From Paludibacter sp. (GTDB lineage Bacteria; Bacteroidota; Bacteroidia; Bacteroidales; Paludibacteraceae): 64,000 nucleotides of DNA. The position numbers and the translations under genes were made by a program. The notes below the pieces were generated by a model. The model saw only the letters and a program-made list of their open reading frames with translations, was not told the origin of the DNA and ran no database searches. The stretch is from assembly GCA_019163375.1 (NCBI GenBank), contig JAFLKK010000006.1:1-64000 (forward strand). The letters run 5' to 3'. Below are positions 27,314-35,907 of the stretch, piece after piece; position 1 is the first letter of the stretch, and the number at the start of each line of letters is the position of its first letter.

Positions 27314-28339
27314 TCAAGCATTTTTCTTCCACTGATTATCACGAACGTTGTAAATACGCTCGATAATGTCCACCACTTTTAATCCTTCAAGTACATTGGT
27401 GGTGATGGTTCCTTTATCAGTGAGTTTTTCAACTACATTTTCGATCACATAATGGTGATTTTGGGCAGAACCTTTGTACAATCCATAGTCATTGGGCGGA
27501 TTAGAAGGTGCCAATTCCGGCATAACATAATCTTTTATATGACAATACGCTACTTCGTTCATATATTGTCCGGCAACTTTCACAGTTCCTTTTGAGCCAA
27601 GAATAGTGATACTACTTTCCAGATTTTTATCCCAAACTGCAGTAGAGTAATTCAAACTTCCCATTCCACCGTTTATAAAGTCGAAGGTAACAACTCCACT
27701 ATCCTCAAAATCGGTCAAATCTTTATGTGAGAAATCGGCAAAGTTTCCGCGGATATTTTGAATATCTCCGAACAGCCAATACATAATGTCTACAAAGTGT
27801 GAGAACTGGGTAAACAGAGTACCACCATCCAGTTTCGCATCACCATGCCAGTTGCCTTTTTTATAATAACGTTCGTCGCGGTTCCAATAACAATCCAACT
27901 TTACGGTAAAAATATCTCCAAGCGTTTTATTATCAATAATTTCTTTCAACCAAACCGAAGGTGGAGAATAACGGTTTTGCATCACGCAGAATACGTGGCG
28001 AGACATTTCCAACGATTTAAAAAGAATCTGTTCAGCGTCAGTTTTAGTCAGCGCAATTGGCTTTTCAAGTACAACATGCTTCTTTGCTTGTAACGCTTTG
28101 ATAGCATATTCGGAGTGAAAACCATTTGGAGTACAGATATTTATAACGTCTATATCCAGATCGGATGCTAATAACTCTTCGTAACTTGTGAAGTATGCTT
28201 CCTTTATATCCGTTAACCCGATTTGGTCTTTGGCCAATACATCGCAAACTGCTACTAACTGAGAATCAAGATTCAAACGAATCATTTCTGCATGGCGTTT
28301 TCCAATATGCCCCTGTCCTATTACTGCAAATTTAATCAT
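27314..28339 (-). CDS. wbpB: WbpB-like UDP-GlcNAcA 3-dehydrogenase (Gfo/Idh/MocA)
   Basis: 341 aa. A Rossmann fold opens with KFAVIGQGHIGKRHAEMI (NAD-binding GxGxxG), and the family motif VVLEKPIALTKTDAE supplies the catalytic-type Lys. The C-terminal half contains RYSPPSVWLKEII, CYWNRDERYY and WHGDAKLDGGTLFTQFSHFVD, which resemble WbpB/WlbA enzymes oxidising the 3-OH of UDP-N-acetylglucosaminuronic acid. That assignment is strengthened by the adjacent WbpD- and WbpE-like genes, which catalyse the next two steps to UDP-2,3-diacetamido-2,3-dideoxy-glucuronate for O-antigen or capsule. It lies 19 bases after the wbpD gene. The first enzyme of the pathway (WbpA) is not in the window. Confidence 0.83.
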   Translation of the reverse strand: MIKFAVIGQGHIGKRHAEMIRLNLDSQLVAVCDVLAKDQIGLTDIKEAYFTSYEELLASDLDIDVINICTPNGFHSEYAIKALQAKKHVVLEKPIALTKTDAEQILFKSLEMSRHVFCVMQNRYSPPSVWLKEIIDNKTLGDIFTVKLDCYWNRDERYYKKGNWHGDAKLDGGTLFTQFSHFVDIMYWLFGDIQNIRGNFADFSHKDLTDFEDSGVVTFDFINGGMGSLNYSTAVWDKNLESSITILGSKGTVKVAGQYMNEVAYCHIKDYVMPELAPSNPPNDYGLYKGSAQNHHYVIENVVEKLTDKGTITTNVLEGLKVVDIIERIYNVRDNQWKKNA

Positions 28340-28358
28340 TTATTCTTTTCTTATGTGG

Positions 28359-28934
28359 TTATTTTACTCGTTTCACTTCATCATTCAGCAACTCATATTC
28401 TTGTCCGGTTTCAGTGCAGCTTGCCATTCCGGCAGCGTTGAAAACCAGTTTATGACCGTTTTCACTCACCCAACCTATTTGCTTAGCCGGATTACCCACA
28501 ACCAGCGCAAAGGCCTTTACAGGCTTTGTAATGACCGCTCCTGCACCTATTAATGCATACGCACCTATTTCATTTCCGCACACGACAGTGGCATTAGCTC
28601 CAATACTGGCACCTTTACGCACAAGAGTTTGCGCATACTCACTTTTGCGGTTTACATGGCTGCGCGGATTAATGACATTGGTAAACACCATAGAGGGTCC
28701 CAGAAAAACATCATCTTCGCAAATCACACCTGTATAGACAGATACATTGTTTTGTATCTTTACATTTTTACCTAAAATTACGGAAGGCGAAATTACTACA
28801 TTTTGTCCGATATTACAACCTTCGCCAATAACACATCCCGACATAATATGTGAAAAATGCCAAATTTTGGTATCTTTTCCAATACTGCAATTATCGTCAA
28901 CAATCGCTGTTTCGTGTGCAAAATATTCGTTCAT
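28359..28934 (-). CDS. wbpD: WbpD-like UDP-sugar N-acetyltransferase
   Basis: 191 aa left-handed beta-helix protein. Hexapeptide repeats are visible throughout ([69 protein letters not shown]). It begins [10 protein letters not shown], as in WbpD/WlbB acetyltransferases, which acetylate the 3-amino group formed by WbpE. The motif [17 protein letters not shown] near the C-terminus is the acetyl-CoA-contacting region. Genes for the preceding and following steps flank it, apart from one unrelated membrane protein gene upstream. Confidence 0.87.
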   Translation of the reverse strand: MNEYFAHETAIVDDNCSIGKDTKIWHFSHIMSGCVIGEGCNIGQNVVISPSVILGKNVKIQNNVSVYTGVICEDDVFLGPSMVFTNVINPRSHVNRKSEYAQTLVRKGASIGANATVVCGNEIGAYALIGAGAVITKPVKAFALVVGNPAKQIGWVSENGHKLVFNAAGMASCTETGQEYELLNDEVKRVK

Positions 28935-28962
28935 AGTTTGATTTATTTACAACGGTTTAAAA

Positions 28963-29514
28963 TCACTTCCTTTGGCTATTGAAATGTTTTACAAAATCTT
29001 TATCAGCATTAAAAAAATAAAAAAGATAAATACCGAAAAGTACACTAGCAATATCACTAATGATATTTACTAAAGAAGCATCAGTATTTGAACCCAGACT
29101 TACCATATCTGAAAATAAACCGCATAAAATTCCGAAGTTCATAATTAGTTTTGCCCATCTTTTTCCTTTATATATTGCTAGATATAAACCTAATGAAATA
29201 ACTAATAATCCTAAGGATAAAAACAAAGAAAATAAATCATCTAATTTATACATCAGTATAATTATTCCAAACAACAGTATTATTCCTAAAATAGTAAATA
29301 CTATTTGTACCTTTCTAAGCGAATATTCCGATTTATCTCTAAATTTTAAATAGTCTTTGTTTTCATAAGTAGTTTCTGAGCTATAATCATTACAGAAAAA
29401 CATAACATTATTACTATCAAGGCCTTTTCTACAATACAATTCCTTTTCATTTGTATACAATCTGTGTATACAAGTGCTGCAAATTTGCGAATCATTTTGC
29501 TGAATTGGACTCAT
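28963..29514 (-). CDS. Hypothetical zinc-ribbon plus four-helix membrane protein
   Basis: 183 aa, not recognised. The first 40 residues have cysteines at 12 and 15 (CSTC), 28 and 41, a plausible small zinc ribbon. After a charged stretch come about four hydrophobic helices (roughly 70-90, 95-115, 122-140, 148-168) and a basic tail. The gene is inserted between wbpE and wbpD-like genes with short gaps (18 and 28 bases), so it is probably cotranscribed, yet it is not part of the known sugar pathway. Its coding sequence is visibly more AT-rich than its neighbours, which suggests later acquisition. A regulatory or membrane-assembly role is possible but not supported by motif evidence. Confidence 0.6.
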   Translation of the reverse strand: MSPIQQNDSQICSTCIHRLYTNEKELYCRKGLDSNNVMFFCNDYSSETTYENKDYLKFRDKSEYSLRKVQIVFTILGIILLFGIIILMYKLDDLFSLFLSLGLLVISLGLYLAIYKGKRWAKLIMNFGILCGLFSDMVSLGSNTDASLVNIISDIASVLFGIYLFYFFNADKDFVKHFNSQRK

Positions 29515-29532
29515 AACATCTAGCTGATAAGA

Positions 29533-30660
29533 TTATCCAACTAATTCCAACACACTGGTTGTAACATATTTAAGTTGCTCTTCCGTCAATTCGGTATGCA
29601 TAGGAAGTGAAATGACACATTCACTCAATTTTTCGGCAACCGGAAAGTCACCGGCTTTGTAACGGTCATCCTGATATGCTTTTTGCAAATGCAAACAAAC
29701 CGGATAATAAATCATGGCCGGAATGCCTTTATCATTCAGATGTTTAATCAACTCTGCACGATTGACACCGTTTAGTTTCAATGTATACTGATGAAAAACA
29801 TGTGTGGAGTTAGCAGATTGAGCTGGGGTAATTATCTTATCATTACCATCAAACGCTGCATTATAATAGCTAGCTGCAGCAAATCTGGCGGCATTATAAT
29901 CATTCAGATAGTTCAGCTTCACACCTAGTACGGCTGCCTGAATGCTGTCCAAACGCGAATTAATACCCACCATGTCGTGATGATAACGAACCACCATACC
30001 ATGATTAGAGATAGCCCGCATTTTGGCTGCCAATTCATCGTTGTTCGTAAAAATGGCACCGCCATCGCCAAAGCACCCCAGATTTTTAGATGGAAAAAAG
30101 GAAGTACAGCCAATATCACCCATACAGCCCGAATGAGCCTGACGTCCGTCTTTAAACGTATATACCGAACCAATCGACTGACAAGCATCTTCCACTACGA
30201 AAAGATTGTGTTCTTTAGCCAATGCTAAAATAGCTTCCATATCAGCATTTTGTCCGAATAAATGAACCGGAACAATGGCTTTTGTTTTGGGAGTTATAGC
30301 TCTCTTTACTGATTCTAATGAAATATTGAACGTATCGAAGTCAACATCCACCACCACGGGGGTCAGACCCATTAAGGCCACTACCTCGGCAGTGGCAATA
30401 AACGTAAATGTTGGCGTAATCACCTCATCACCAGGCTTAAGCCCTAAAGCCATTAAGGCTATTTGAAGTGCATCTGTTCCGTTTCCAACAGGGATTACAT
30501 GCTTTACGTTCAGGTAATTTTCTAAATCACGTTGAAAATCAGTCACTTTTGCGCCTTTTATAAACGCGGTATTATCTATTACATCTTGGATGCCTGCATC
30601 AACAGCGTCTTTAATCTTGTCGTATTGACTGCGCAAGTCAACCATTTGAATTTTCTTCAT
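29533..30660 (-). CDS. wbpE: WbpE-like DegT/DnrJ/EryC1/StrS aminotransferase
   Basis: 375 aa PLP enzyme. The signature GTDALQIALMALGLKPGDEVITP marks the sugar-aminotransferase fold, VVEDACQSIGS contains the PLP-contacting Asp, and the SFFPSKNLGCFGDGGAI motif supplies the Schiff-base Lys. WbpE transfers an amino group from glutamate to the 3-keto sugar produced by WbpB. The gene starts 3 bases after the stop of the YbbR-like gene, so it is read from the nusB-yajC-ybbR transcript or has only an internal promoter. Specificity is inferred from gene order; similar enzymes make other amino sugars. Confidence 0.88.
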   Translation of the reverse strand: MKKIQMVDLRSQYDKIKDAVDAGIQDVIDNTAFIKGAKVTDFQRDLENYLNVKHVIPVGNGTDALQIALMALGLKPGDEVITPTFTFIATAEVVALMGLTPVVVDVDFDTFNISLESVKRAITPKTKAIVPVHLFGQNADMEAILALAKEHNLFVVEDACQSIGSVYTFKDGRQAHSGCMGDIGCTSFFPSKNLGCFGDGGAIFTNNDELAAKMRAISNHGMVVRYHHDMVGINSRLDSIQAAVLGVKLNYLNDYNAARFAAASYYNAAFDGNDKIITPAQSANSTHVFHQYTLKLNGVNRAELIKHLNDKGIPAMIYYPVCLHLQKAYQDDRYKAGDFPVAEKLSECVISLPMHTELTEEQLKYVTTSVLELVG

Positions 30661-30663
30661 ATC

Positions 30664-31650
30664 TTATTTCTGTTCCAAAATAAATTCTACCTCTTGTGGT
30701 ACAATTCTGATATTTGAAATGTGTGAACTTTTATTTGCAATTTTAAGTTTTTGTTTGGACGATTTCCCTACTTTCAACTCATTATAATCCAAATATACCG
30801 CCATATCGTCGGAACTCAATGAATTGAAATGACTTAACCCAACAATAAAGGTTGCGTTTACCACAGCCGGGAAAGTACGAATAAACAAGTTAGCCGGACA
30901 ATTAATTGATTTAATGGGTATTTGAATTTTCTTTTCGGTAAACTGTTCTACAAAAAGACTTAGTTTTATATCCGGACTCGAGAATCGAACCGCCGGGATA
31001 GATTTTAGTTTACAATTTAGAGAAATCGTATCACTCAGATTTTTAGCTTCAACCAACTCGGTCCTAATCGCTTTCAATTTATCAAGAATTCGTCTAGGTC
31101 CAAAAACAGTGACTTGGTTTGGTTCCAATCGAATATTCTCGGCCAACATGTATTGCGGAGCCAACTCAATGCTGGATACGAGCTCAATGGGCAATGTCTT
31201 TTGACTCAATTTTTCATATTTTATCAAAATTGAATCGGGCTTTATTTCCAATACCGAGGTAGTAGCCTGCAGACTTCGTCCGATTTTCGATCTTAGCTGA
31301 TCGGAAGTAATCAGAATTTCACCTTTTTGATAAAATGTACGGGATAAATCAATGGTCACCGGAGGTCGGTTTCCATTTGAATACGAAAACAATCGCAGTC
31401 CCTGATCCTTTACCGTGAGCGAAACATTTGTAGGCGTGTTGGCACCTAAGCCAATATACTGAGGTACACCTACATAGCGTATAGGAATATTGAGAATTGT
31501 TTCCCGTTCTTTACCCAATGCATTGATATACCAAAAAGCAGCTGAAAGGGCAAGAAAAAGCAAAAAGCTTAAAATATCTTTTGAAAAAAAGAATGATTTA
31601 AGCTTTTGCGAGTAATACTTTAAAAATTTTATGCCGCTGTTTTCAGCCAT
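30664..31650 (-). CDS. YbbR-domain (CdaR-like) membrane-anchored protein
   Basis: 328 aa from the ATG at 31650 (MAENSG); a TTG three codons earlier was rejected. One N-terminal membrane segment (SFLLFLALSAAFWYINA, about 27-43) anchors a periplasmic region made of YbbR repeats, recognisable by the alternating beta pattern ILNIPIRYVGVPQ, VSLTVKDQGLRLF and LKAIRTELVEAKNLSDTI. In Firmicutes, YbbR/CdaR regulates a c-di-AMP cyclase. In Bacteroidota it often stands near yajC and nusB and its role is unclear. Here wbpE follows after 3 bases, with no coaE in between. Confidence 0.84.
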   Translation of the reverse strand: MAENSGIKFLKYYSQKLKSFFFSKDILSFLLFLALSAAFWYINALGKERETILNIPIRYVGVPQYIGLGANTPTNVSLTVKDQGLRLFSYSNGNRPPVTIDLSRTFYQKGEILITSDQLRSKIGRSLQATTSVLEIKPDSILIKYEKLSQKTLPIELVSSIELAPQYMLAENIRLEPNQVTVFGPRRILDKLKAIRTELVEAKNLSDTISLNCKLKSIPAVRFSSPDIKLSLFVEQFTEKKIQIPIKSINCPANLFIRTFPAVVNATFIVGLSHFNSLSSDDMAVYLDYNELKVGKSSKQKLKIANKSSHISNIRIVPQEVEFILEQK

Positions 31651-31659
31651 AAAACCCAA

Positions 31660-31992
31660 TTATTTTGCTTGTGATTGAAGATCTTCAGCAGTGGCAAAAA
31701 CCGAGTTTTTGTCAATTTTAATACGAACATTATCAGCTATTTCAACAATAACAGTTGTGTCTTTAATGTCTTTTACTTTTCCATAAATTCCACCAGATGT
31801 TACAACTGAGTCGCCGGCTTTCATAGCTTCGCGTTGTTTTTTAATTTCTTTTTGACGTTTTGATTGTGGGCGAATCATGAAAAAATAGAAAACCACAAAA
31901 ATCAATACCATCATAAAAATACCTGAGTACTGGCTTAAACCATCAGCTGCAGGTGCTGCTTGTAACATAATGCTTAATAGATTCATATTCAT
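31660..31992 (-). CDS. yajC: Preprotein translocase subunit YajC
   Basis: 110 aa. One membrane helix (FMMVLIFVVFYFFMI, about 26-40) is followed by the conserved RPQSKRQKEIKKQREAMKAGDSVVTSGGIYGKV and a small beta domain. YajC associates with SecDF and supports the Sec translocon. It is followed after 9 bases by the YbbR-like gene and preceded by nusB (37 bases), with a TATTTTTG box in that gap. Confidence 0.93.
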   Translation of the reverse strand: MNMNLLSIMLQAAPAADGLSQYSGIFMMVLIFVVFYFFMIRPQSKRQKEIKKQREAMKAGDSVVTSGGIYGKVKDIKDTTVIVEIADNVRIKIDKNSVFATAEDLQSQAK

Positions 31993-32016
31993 TATTAATT
32001 TAAAAGTTTATACTTG

Positions 32017-32024
32017 CAAAAATA
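32017..32024 (-). promoter_or_regulatory. Possible internal promoter for yajC-ybbR
   Basis: CAAAAATA on the plus strand reads TATTTTTG on the minus strand (TAnnTTTG) in the 37-base gap between nusB and yajC. It could let yajC and following genes be expressed without nusB. Confidence 0.35.
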
Positions 32025-32029
32025 GTTTA

Positions 32030-32980
32030 TTATTTTTTATTGTCACTAAACATTACCACTTTTATCAACTTATTTTCTTTTTTTAGTTGTCCAACAATGT
32101 TATCGAGTACACCGTTGATAAAAGTTCCACTTTTTTCGGTGCTGTAATTTTTAGCAATCTCAATGTATTCGTTCAGTGTAACATTTACCGGTATAGTAGG
32201 GAAATCCATCAATTCGCACAATGCCACCTCCATAATTACAATGTCCATAAATGCGATACGATCCAACTCCCAGTTTTTGGTATTTAGATCAATCATTTCG
32301 CGAAGTTTCTCTCCTTTGGTTAGCACACTGCGTAACAGCTTGCGGGCAAATTCAGCGTCTTCTTCGTCTTTAAACATCGGCAACAACTCTTGTTCATCGC
32401 CTTTTGTGGCATCAAATCTTTTTATTGTTTTGATTATAAAGCTAATAACCATTTCAATATCATCTGTCCAATAAATATTCTGATCCTGGATAGAGTCATC
32501 AAGCGATTCGCTTTTCAACAAAATTTTAGTATATATTTTGCGCCAAATATCCTTATCTGCAGCATAATCTGCAGCCGGAGCATTCATATATTCTGAATAA
32601 TACTCTGAAGCAATTACTGATTCGAAAGTTTCTTTGATAATTTCAGAATCGTTTACCCACGACAGCTTATGCTCGTCCAGATATTCGTTAAATCGCACAT
32701 TTTTAGCTAGTTGGGCTACAAAAGAGTTATCAATGAAGCGGGTGTTAGGATTTAAATCTTCGGCAGAAGGACGAAGTCTATTACGTTTTGTTTCAATCAA
32801 ATTTGCAGCAAATCGTGTTACTTCAACTGACAAGTTCAACAAATGGAAATACAAATCGTAGGTTTTTTCAATACTATGAAACAACTCTTTTTCAGCGATA
32901 GGCAACGATTTGCTATCGCTTTTGTAGTAGGAATATAAGATTTGAACAATCTTAGTGCGTAATAATACTCGATTAATCAT
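32030..32980 (-). CDS. nusB: Transcription antitermination factor NusB
   Basis: 316 aa, about twice E. coli NusB, the usual length in Bacteroidota. The conserved NusB four-helix domain is the C-terminal part (about 190-305: LLRSVLTKGEKLREMIDLNTKNWELDRIAFMDIVIMEVALCELMDFPTIPVNVTLNEYIEIAKNYS..., followed by a GTFINGVLDNI core). The N-terminal 180 residues, beginning MINRVLLRTKIVQILYSYYK, are a Bacteroidota-type extension. NusB binds boxA RNA with NusE for rRNA antitermination. It is the first gene of the minus-strand series with a TACCTTTG box 33 bases upstream. Confidence 0.93.
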   Translation of the reverse strand: MINRVLLRTKIVQILYSYYKSDSKSLPIAEKELFHSIEKTYDLYFHLLNLSVEVTRFAANLIETKRNRLRPSAEDLNPNTRFIDNSFVAQLAKNVRFNEYLDEHKLSWVNDSEIIKETFESVIASEYYSEYMNAPAADYAADKDIWRKIYTKILLKSESLDDSIQDQNIYWTDDIEMVISFIIKTIKRFDATKGDEQELLPMFKDEEDAEFARKLLRSVLTKGEKLREMIDLNTKNWELDRIAFMDIVIMEVALCELMDFPTIPVNVTLNEYIEIAKNYSTEKSGTFINGVLDNIVGQLKKENKLIKVVMFSDNKK

Positions 32981-33337
32981 AAAATACAGTGAGCGCTTTT
33001 TTTATTTCGCTGCAAAGGTAGGATTTTTTTTTGTTACTACATCGTTTTAATACTTAAATGCTTTTGAAATTTAAAATATGATTTATTGTGTGATAATACG
33101 CTAACTCAAAAGAAGAATTTAATTTTTTGGAATAAAAAATATGTTTTTGTTTGATAAATTGGAAAAAAATACTGAAATTTGAGGACTCATTTTCAATTCG
33201 TAATAATAATAGAATATTTCTGATGAACTTGCAATTAATAATGAGCAATTTAATTGAACAATGTCAGTTTAAAAGTAAGAATAAGCAATTTTTTAAAGCA
33301 GTCATTTACAGCAGTTTGAAATAATAATCGTAACATT
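32981..33337. promoter_or_regulatory. Divergent intergenic region with the nusB -7 box
   Basis: 357 bases between nusB (-) and the PUR gene (+). TACCTTTG (minus strand, 33013-33020) is the probable nusB -7 box. The rest is very AT-rich with no credible gene; a 64-codon open frame on the minus strand (33054-33248) lacks any recognisable feature. No box of the TAnnTTTG type was found close to the PUR start. Confidence 0.5.
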
Positions 33338-33721
33338 ATGGAAGTAGAGAAAAGAAAAATTGAAATTGAGAAGAAAGACAACGAAATTATCTATTCAAAA
33401 GCAATTAAAGCTGGAAAGCGAATTTATTATTTAGATGTAAAAAAGAGTCGTAACGAAGATTTGTATCTGGCCATCACTGAAAGCAAGAAAAAAGTGGTCG
33501 GTTTTGACGAGGATGCTCAGGTAACTTACGAAAAACATAAGATATTCCTATACAAAGAGGATTTTGATAAATTTGTTGAGGGTCTGGAGGATGTGGTTGG
33601 ATTTATTAAACGTGAGCAGGGTGAAGCCCCACAACGCGAATACAAAGAGGCTGAGACTGTTGAAAGTGCTGTAGCAGAAGAATCTAAATCAAAAAGTTTC
33701 TTTGACAAATTTAAGTTTTAA
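33338..33721 (+). CDS. PUR-family DNA/RNA-binding protein (DUF3276)
   Basis: 127 aa. A single PUR repeat occupies residues 5-90 (IYSKAIKAGKRIYYLDVKKS, then DLYLAITESKK and KHKIFLYKEDFDKFVEGLEDVVGFI), followed by an acidic, Ser-rich disordered tail ending FFDKFKF. Bacterial PUR proteins resemble the eukaryotic Pur-alpha nucleic-acid binder and dimerise. The cellular role in Bacteroidota is not established. The stop TAA overlaps the ATG of the threonine aldolase gene by one base (TAATG), indicating translational coupling. Confidence 0.87.
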   Translation: MEVEKRKIEIEKKDNEIIYSKAIKAGKRIYYLDVKKSRNEDLYLAITESKKKVVGFDEDAQVTYEKHKIFLYKEDFDKFVEGLEDVVGFIKREQGEAPQREYKEAETVESAVAEESKSKSFFDKFKF

Positions 33722-34737
33722 TGAAGTCTTTCGCAAGTGATAATTATTCGGGAATTCATCCCGAAGTTTTTGAAGCCATTCAATCAGCCAATTCGCATCA
33801 CCAAATATCGTATGGTGATGACAAGTTTACCGCGGAAGCTGTTCAACTTTTTGAAAAAGAGTTTGGAAATGTAAGTGTTTTATTCTCTTTTAATGGAACA
33901 GGTGCAAATGTTATCTGCCTAAAATGTTGTACTTTACCATTTCAGGCAGTTATTTGTTCCGATTTAGCTCATATTCATGTGGATGAATGTGGTGCGCCTA
34001 CTCAAAGCATTGGATGCTCGCTCCTACCTATTCCAACTACTGATGGCAAATTAACTCCGGAACTCATACAACCATTGCTTTCGCGACTTGGAAATGTGCA
34101 TCATACCCAACCTAAAGTTATTTCAATAAGTCAAAGTACAGAAGTTGGGACAATATATTCTATCGACGAACTGAAAGCTTTGTGCCGGTTTGCGCACGAT
34201 AACGACATGTATGTTCATTTGGATGGTGCACGCATATCGAATGCAGTAGCTGCTTTGGGTGTTACACTAAAAGAAGCTACCGTGGATTGCGGCATAGATA
34301 TTATGAGCTTTGGTGGCACCAAAAACGGTTTAATGATGGGGGAAGCTGTTTTGGTTTTCAATGACGAATTGAAAGCTAATGCGCCCTATTTTCAAAAACA
34401 ATCGGCACAGCTTTTCTCAAAAAACAGATTTATTGCCGCACAATTCAAAGCTTTGTTAAGCAATGATTTATGGTTGCGAATGGCAACACATGCTAATAAG
34501 ATGGCACAGCTTCTATCAGCCGAAATTCAACAACTTCCAGGTGTAAAAATAACCCGCAAAGTACAGGCCAATGCCGTTTTTGCAATCATCCCCCAAAAGG
34601 CAATTGAACCATTGCAAGCTAAATATCCTTTTTATATTTGGGACGAAGAAACACTCGAACTTCGTTGGATGTGCTCATTCGATACTACTGAGGAAGATAT
34701 TGAAAACTTTGTAAGTACACTTAGAGACTTAGTATGA
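33721..34737 (+). CDS. ltaE: Low-specificity L-threonine aldolase
   Basis: 338 aa, PLP-dependent, fold type I. It cleaves threonine/allo-threonine to glycine and acetaldehyde. Key features are SFNGTGANVICLK near residue 57, HIHVDECGAPT, HLDGARISNA with the Asp that binds the PLP pyridine, and FGGTKNGLMMGE where Lys201 forms the Schiff base. It starts by one-base overlap with the PUR gene, so expression is coupled. The convergent OxyR gene ends 53 bases downstream. Confidence 0.9.
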   Translation: MKSFASDNYSGIHPEVFEAIQSANSHHQISYGDDKFTAEAVQLFEKEFGNVSVLFSFNGTGANVICLKCCTLPFQAVICSDLAHIHVDECGAPTQSIGCSLLPIPTTDGKLTPELIQPLLSRLGNVHHTQPKVISISQSTEVGTIYSIDELKALCRFAHDNDMYVHLDGARISNAVAALGVTLKEATVDCGIDIMSFGGTKNGLMMGEAVLVFNDELKANAPYFQKQSAQLFSKNRFIAAQFKALLSNDLWLRMATHANKMAQLLSAEIQQLPGVKITRKVQANAVFAIIPQKAIEPLQAKYPFYIWDEETLELRWMCSFDTTEEDIENFVSTLRDLV

Positions 34738-34790
34738 TATTTTTACATCTATCAGATATAAGTAACAAGTATTTTATCGTACTAGCTAAA

Positions 34791-35717
34791 TTACAGCCTA
34801 ATAGCAAACTTTTTTAAGCGGGCATCGAGCATATGTGCGGGTATAATTTGCTTCACACATTCGGCTACTGCATTCAGCATTCCTTCACGAACAAAATCGT
34901 GACGGATAATAACAGATATTTCGCGAGTTGCTTCGGGTTTCACTATTTCGCGTAGATTCATTTTTTGATTATCTGAAAGTAATTCGATATGCAACTCGGG
35001 AATAACCGTATAACCACCATTAATATCAACAATCTTCACTAAGGTATCTATACTTCCGGCTTCGTACGTGTGATTATGTTCCGGTTTTTCGTTGCAAAAA
35101 TTAAACACCTGATTGCGCAGACAGTGACCCTCTTCCAATACCCAAAGTTTATCCAAAGGCATGTCGTTTGCCGAAAGCTCTGTGCGCTCATAAATAGGTT
35201 CGCTGGGCGAAATATAGGCTGCAAATTTTTCGTAATAGAGCGGTACTTCCAATATTTTAGGATCGTCGAGTGGCGTAGAAAGAATGGCCATATCAATTTC
35301 GGCTATGCGCAATTTTTCCACAATGGTACTTGTGTGCATTTCGGTCACTTTCAACGAGATTTGAGGATATGCTTTTTTGAATGCCGCAATAAACTGTGGC
35401 AATAAATATGGTGCAATGGTTGGAATAATGGCAAGGTTCAATGTACCGGAGAGAGTATCCTTCTCATTCTGAACACTTTCTTTCAACTGATTGGCCTGGT
35501 AAATAATAACTTGTGCCTGACGGATAATTTTCTCCCCAATCTCTGTTGGTTCAATAGGTTGACGCGAACGATCAAATATTTTACAGTCCAACTCATCTTC
35601 CAGTTTTTGAATCATGGCGCTGAGAGTCGGTTGCGTTACGTTGCACAATTCGGCTGCACGTACAAAATGACGTGTTTTCTCCAATGCTAATACATACTCA
35701 AGTTGTTGTAATGTCAT
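34791..35717 (-). CDS. oxyR: OxyR hydrogen-peroxide sensing LysR regulator
   Basis: 308 aa. The LysR-type helix-turn-helix at about 18-37 (FVRAAELCNVTQPTLSAMIQKLE) is followed by a linker helix. The sensor domain has LEEGHCLRNQVFNFC with Cys199 and Cys208, exactly the positions of the redox pair in E. coli OxyR. This makes an OxyR identity much stronger than a generic LysR call. Oxidation to the disulfide switches it to activate peroxide-defence genes; tpx and msrBA in this window are plausible targets but not adjacent. Its -7 box TACCTTTG lies 27 bases upstream. Confidence 0.93.
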   Translation of the reverse strand: MTLQQLEYVLALEKTRHFVRAAELCNVTQPTLSAMIQKLEDELDCKIFDRSRQPIEPTEIGEKIIRQAQVIIYQANQLKESVQNEKDTLSGTLNLAIIPTIAPYLLPQFIAAFKKAYPQISLKVTEMHTSTIVEKLRIAEIDMAILSTPLDDPKILEVPLYYEKFAAYISPSEPIYERTELSANDMPLDKLWVLEEGHCLRNQVFNFCNEKPEHNHTYEAGSIDTLVKIVDINGGYTVIPELHIELLSDNQKMNLREIVKPEATREISVIIRHDFVREGMLNAVAECVKQIIPAHMLDARLKKFAIRL

Positions 35718-35744
35718 AATGATAATTTATAGATAAAACCTATG

Positions 35745-35752
35745 CAAAGGTA
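35745..35752 (-). promoter_or_regulatory. -7 box TACCTTTG of oxyR
   Basis: CAAAGGTA on the plus strand gives TACCTTTG on the minus strand, 27 bases before the oxyR start. Confidence 0.5.
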
Positions 35753-35880
35753 ATAATTATAGTATTAACAATAATACATTTTCAGGGATTAATTTCAATA
35801 TTTTTGATTAATTTAGCTTTGAAATTCATAAAATGTATTTTAATCAAAGCTCTGAATTATCTGATAGGAATGATTTTGGT

Positions 35881-35888
35881 TATCTTTG
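35881..35888 (+). promoter_or_regulatory. -7 box TATCTTTG of the TraB/GumN gene
   Basis: A full TAnnTTTG match, 19 bases before the ATG at 35908. Confidence 0.5.
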
Positions 35889-35907
35889 CGAAGAAAAAAA
35901 ATAAATT

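Noticed and set aside
33054-33248. 64-codon minus-strand open frame
   Set aside because: AT-rich, no recognisable motif or promoter, and located in a spacer that shows no other coding signs.
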